This document shows positions 5,309 to 7,635 of a stretch of 7,635 nt of DNA, piece after piece; position 1 is the stretch's first letter; the number at the start of each line of letters is the position of its first letter. Origin of the DNA: Euryarchaeota archaeon UBA251 (GTDB lineage: Archaea; Thermoplasmatota; Poseidoniia; Poseidoniales; Thalassarchaeaceae); contig DAFJ01000013.1 in NCBI GenBank assembly GCA_002497905.1, positions 7,185-14,819 on the forward strand, read 5' to 3'. The notes beneath the pieces are model-generated. The model was not told the origin of the DNA, ran no database searches, and saw nothing but the letters and a program-made list of their open reading frames with translations. Made by a program: the position numbers and the translations under genes.

Positions 5309-6874
5309 AATCCCACTCGGTGCTCTCCAAGTACCAAATACGTCGCGCATGATGTCCATGACTTCTCCGACTGTAGCTCCGTTTCTGACTGAATCTAGGA
5401 TATGAGGAAACAAATCATCATCGGATTCACAGGCAGCCCTCAACGATTCAAGTCGTGAAGCCACAATATCATGGTCTCGTTTTTTCCGATGTTCATCGAT
5501 TCGAGTCAACTGTGCTTCGACGAGTACTGGATCAATAGACTGACCTGCATCCGTGATGGGAGCGTCATCTTCAGCATGATTGACACCGATGATACGCCTC
5601 GTTCCAGACTCAATATCTGTTAATTGGGACCACGCTGATTCGTGGATTGCTCTCTGTGGATCTCCACGCTTGATGGCCTCCATAGCTCCACCGGAATCCA
5701 GAATTTCTTCGATTTTTTTACGAGCACCCTGAACAATCTCTCCAGTCAGATGCTCTATGTGAACCGATCCTGCGAGAGGGTCTACCACTTCAGGAACACC
5801 TGTTTCCTCACTGAGAATCTGTTGAGTCCTAAGAGCGATTGTAACCGATTCCTCCGTAGGTAATCCTAATGCCTCATCGTAGGCATTAGTGTGCAAGGAT
5901 TGAGTTCCACCAAGGACAGCAGCCATCGCTTGATATGCGACCCTTACCACGTTATTCATCGGCTGTTGGGCAGTCAAGGTAACCCCTGCAGTCTGAGTAT
6001 GGAATCGTAATCTGGCCGAACGGGGGTCCTTAGGATTGTAGCGCTCCTGCACTAAATCGTGCCACAAAGTTCGGGCTGCTCGGAATTTCGCTATCTCCTC
6101 AAAGAAATCATTGTGGCAACCAAAGAAGAATGACATCCTTGGGGCAAACTCATCAATATCCAAACCAGCAGAAATGGCAGAATCGGCATATTGCAGTGCA
6201 TTAGCGAGAGTAAAAGCAACCTCTTCGATCGCTGTTGAACCTGCCTCTCTGATGTGATATCCACTAATCGAAATGGTATTCCAAGCTGGTGCATTCTTTG
6301 CACACCACCTCATGACATCTGTCGCAAGGCGTAGGCTTGGTTCAGGAGGGAATACGTAGAGTCCACGAGCAATATACTCCTTCAGTACATCATTCTGGAT
6401 TGTGCCCCTAAGTTGCTCAGGGGCCACACCCTTCTCTTCCGCTACTGCGACATACAAAGCAAACAATATGGAGGCAGGAGCATTGATTGTCATCGAAGTT
6501 GAAACCTCACTCAAATCGATCCCATCAAACAAACGTCTCATATCATCGATTGAATCAATGGCGACACCAACCTTTCCAACCTCTCCGTAGGAAAGAGATG
6601 CGTCACTATCCAAACCAAGTTGGGTCGGCAAGTCAAAAGCCACACTCAACCCTTTCTGCCCCTCAGATAGAAGCAGTTTGAATCGTTGATTTGTGGCTTC
6701 AGCTGTCGAAAAACCAGCATATTGACGCATTGTCCAGCGCCTAGATCTGTACATCGTAGAATGTATTCCACGCGTGTAAGGTGGCTGACCTGGATAAGGG
6801 GCACCATCGACCTCAGGAATAGCAGGAAAATCGATGCCACCGAGTGTACGGCCACTCTCTTCCGAGTCCTCCAT
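5306..6874 (-). CDS. mcmA1: Methylmalonyl-CoA mutase large (catalytic) subunit, no B12-binding domain
   Basis: Adenosylcobalamin-dependent isomerisation of (R)-methylmalonyl-CoA and succinyl-CoA. The 522 residues are the substrate-binding TIM-barrel chain: TMRQYAGF (48-55), GQKGLSVAFDLPTQ (72-85), GTIQNDVLKEYIARG (157-171), SISGYHIREAG (202-212), FHTQTAGVTLTAQQP (291-305), GGTQSLHTNAYDEALGLPT (322-340) and VDPLAGS (364-370). Specificity residues known from the Propionibacterium enzyme are present: Y52 (Y89), R170 (R207) and catalytic H207 (H244), favouring methylmalonyl-CoA over isobutyryl- or 2-hydroxyisobutyryl-CoA. The chain ends where the cobalamin-binding DxHxxG domain would begin, so a separate small subunit must exist elsewhere; neither it nor a MeaB GTPase is in the window. 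ATG at 6874 is the only possible start (in-frame stop at 6880-6878); it lacks a clear ribosome site. Confidence 0.95.
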   Translation of the reverse strand: MEDSEESGRTLGGIDFPAIPEVDGAPYPGQPPYTRGIHSTMYRSRRWTMRQYAGFSTAEATNQRFKLLLSEGQKGLSVAFDLPTQLGLDSDASLSYGEVGKVGVAIDSIDDMRRLFDGIDLSEVSTSMTINAPASILFALYVAVAEEKGVAPEQLRGTIQNDVLKEYIARGLYVFPPEPSLRLATDVMRWCAKNAPAWNTISISGYHIREAGSTAIEEVAFTLANALQYADSAISAGLDIDEFAPRMSFFFGCHNDFFEEIAKFRAARTLWHDLVQERYNPKDPRSARLRFHTQTAGVTLTAQQPMNNVVRVAYQAMAAVLGGTQSLHTNAYDEALGLPTEESVTIALRTQQILSEETGVPEVVDPLAGSVHIEHLTGEIVQGARKKIEEILDSGGAMEAIKRGDPQRAIHESAWSQLTDIESGTRRIIGVNHAEDDAPITDAGQSIDPVLVEAQLTRIDEHRKKRDHDIVASRLESLRAACESDDDLFPHILDSVRNGATVGEVMDIMRDVFGTWRAPSGI

Positions 6875-6912
6875 GGACTAATGTCGGAGGTTGACAGTCA
6901 TCAGCCTGTCGT

Positions 6913-7635
6913 TCAACGTCGAGTTGTATAATTATCAATTAATGAGAGGAGGCGGTCCATCTGCTCATCATTGATGGCGCCAGCGTCTCTTCGCTCTCGA
7001 ACGAAATCTTTGGCAGATTTAACGTCCTGACGTTCACCCTTCGCCCAGATAGTGCCTAACAAAACTGAATGATGTTCTTGACCGACTTCAATTTCCTTCA
7101 ACAGTGCCCGCATCTCGTACTTGTATTCCATATGCCTGGAACGATTTAACCGACGTGCACGGCTATTGTGCTTTCTCATCTGATTATTTTTCTTAGCCTT
7201 AGAAATACGACGTGGTTGCCTTCGAGGCTTTTCCTTGGGTTTCTCCTCAGTAACCTTAGGGGTTGGAGCGACGGGGGCATAACCCGCCTCACTTGCACCT
7301 ACCTGTGAACGACTAATTAGAGCACTAACACGATCTTCGGGCTCAACAACCTCTAGAACTGCTTCTACTGGAGATTCCTCTTCAAGGGCTGAAAGACCAA
7401 GGCTACGTCGATCTGCACCATCTTGCATCGAGGATGTAGGTTCAGCAGCAACGACTGGTACAGGGACTGGATCAGGTGATGTTTCTTCGTCGGGAATATG
7501 AACCGGCTCAGGAATCGGTTCTGGCTCGGGCTCCGATACACCATATTGCTTCTGAACAGGAGCACTCGGAGCAGCATTTGGCCGCGATAAATCCTGTGGT
7601 TTTTCGGGCTCAGGAGCCTGAACCGGTTCAGGCGC
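6913..7635 (-). CDS. C-terminal part of a larger protein: Pro/Glu-rich linker, basic stretch, helical tail
   Basis: The frame is open from the stop at 6915-6913 to the window edge, giving 240 residues with no start; the methionine at 7428 is internal because the reading frame and composition continue past it. I do not recognise the protein. In order: a Pro/Glu-rich disordered linker (first 70 residues or so, with PEPEPEPIPEPV), an acidic Val/Glu segment (about 85-100), a second Pro/Lys linker, a Lys/Arg-rich stretch with KPRRQPRRISKAKKNNQMRK (about 145-165), and a helical C-terminal region. Its end (FVRERRDAGAINDEQMDRLLSLIDNY) resembles the SHOCT pattern of a leucine, a G-A-I turn, then an acidic helix. 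The basic region could contact nucleic acid or acidic membrane surface. It ends 38 bases before the mutase, in the same direction. The N-terminal domain outside the window would decide its function. Confidence 0.8.
   Translation of the reverse strand, partial: APEPVQAPEPEKPQDLSRPNAAPSAPVQKQYGVSEPEPEPIPEPVHIPDEETSPDPVPVPVVAAEPTSSMQDGADRRSLGLSALEEESPVEAVLEVVEPEDRVSALISRSQVGASEAGYAPVAPTPKVTEEKPKEKPRRQPRRISKAKKNNQMRKHNSRARRLNRSRHMEYKYEMRALLKEIEVGQEHHSVLLGTIWAKGERQDVKSAKDFVRERRDAGAINDEQMDRLLSLIDNYTTRR
6924..6943 (-). promoter_or_regulatory. Weak candidate promoter element ahead of the mutase
   Basis: An A+T-rich island (ATTAATTGATAATTATACAA on the minus strand) sits inside the last codons of the preceding gene, 50-69 nt upstream of the mutase ATG. 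It contains a TATA-like core and would imply a 5' leader of about 20-35 nt. It may simply be codon usage at the end of that gene (residues IDNYT). The 38-nt gap that follows has no T-run terminator and no ribosome site. Confidence 0.22.
7441..7635 (-). repeat. Low-complexity Pro/Glu-rich coding repeats
   Basis: Imperfect short repeats coding PEP/VPEP/APEP units: variants of the decamer ACCGGTTCAG and GGCTCAGG recur on the plus strand near 7502-7535 and 7604-7635. They encode the disordered linker of the truncated protein and are likely prone to length change by slippage. Nothing suggests a mobile element. Confidence 0.55.

Noticed and set aside
6893..6910. Short hairpin GACAG...CTGTC between the unknown protein and the mutase
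   Set aside because: Only five base pairs with an eight-base loop and no T-run after it on the minus strand; too weak to call a terminator or attenuator.

Overview
The window looks like a piece of a planktonic archaeal genome, most plausibly a marine Group II/III euryarchaeote (Poseidoniales-like). This is an inference. The support is a TATA-like element centred about 27 nt upstream of a gene that has no Shine-Dalgarno (a leaderless archaeal layout), GGTG/GAGG ribosome sites at internal genes, a methylmalonyl-CoA mutase catalytic chain without its B12 domain, preQ0-synthesis genes, and a protein with a Pro/Glu-rich linker. Several families (FolE type I, MsrB, NatAB-like transporter) are equally at home in bacteria, so a bacterial host is not excluded. 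Base composition is moderate, by eye a little below half G+C. All eleven genes lie on the minus strand, so the biological reading order runs from position 7635 down to 1.

Right end (7635-6913): the C-terminal 240 residues of a larger unidentified protein whose start is beyond the window. It has a Pro/Glu-rich linker, a strongly basic stretch and a helical tail.

Middle (6874-2451): a tightly packed run of five genes. These are methylmalonyl-CoA mutase large subunit, methylmalonyl-CoA epimerase, a small unknown helical protein, a NatA-like ABC ATPase and an ABC-2 (NatB-like) permease. Mutase and epimerase together interconvert (S)-methylmalonyl-CoA, (R)-methylmalonyl-CoA and succinyl-CoA, the propionate/odd-chain/branched-chain node of carbon metabolism. 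ATPase and permease overlap by ATGA and surely form one transporter of unknown substrate.

Left end (2450-1): a second unit opens with a 52-nt intergenic region holding a perfect 7-bp inverted repeat directly upstream of a TATA-like element. Its genes are a 58-residue ribbon-helix-helix (RHH) protein, folE, queE, queC and the start of msrB (cut by the window edge). Gaps between them are 1-11 nt. FolE, QueE and QueC supply three of the four steps from GTP to 7-cyano-7-deazaguanine (preQ0), in archaea the precursor of tRNA archaeosine; queD is not here. The most unusual points are that this QueC lacks all four zinc-ribbon cysteines while keeping the rest of the family motifs, and that the unit is headed by a small DNA-binding protein next to a candidate operator.

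Several starts were moved from the longest possible reading: queC to 1008, queE to 1613, permease to 3701, epimerase to 5296 and the small unknown gene to 4841. Gaps between genes never exceed about 52 nt, and no tRNA, rRNA, CRISPR array, insertion sequence or convincing terminator was seen.
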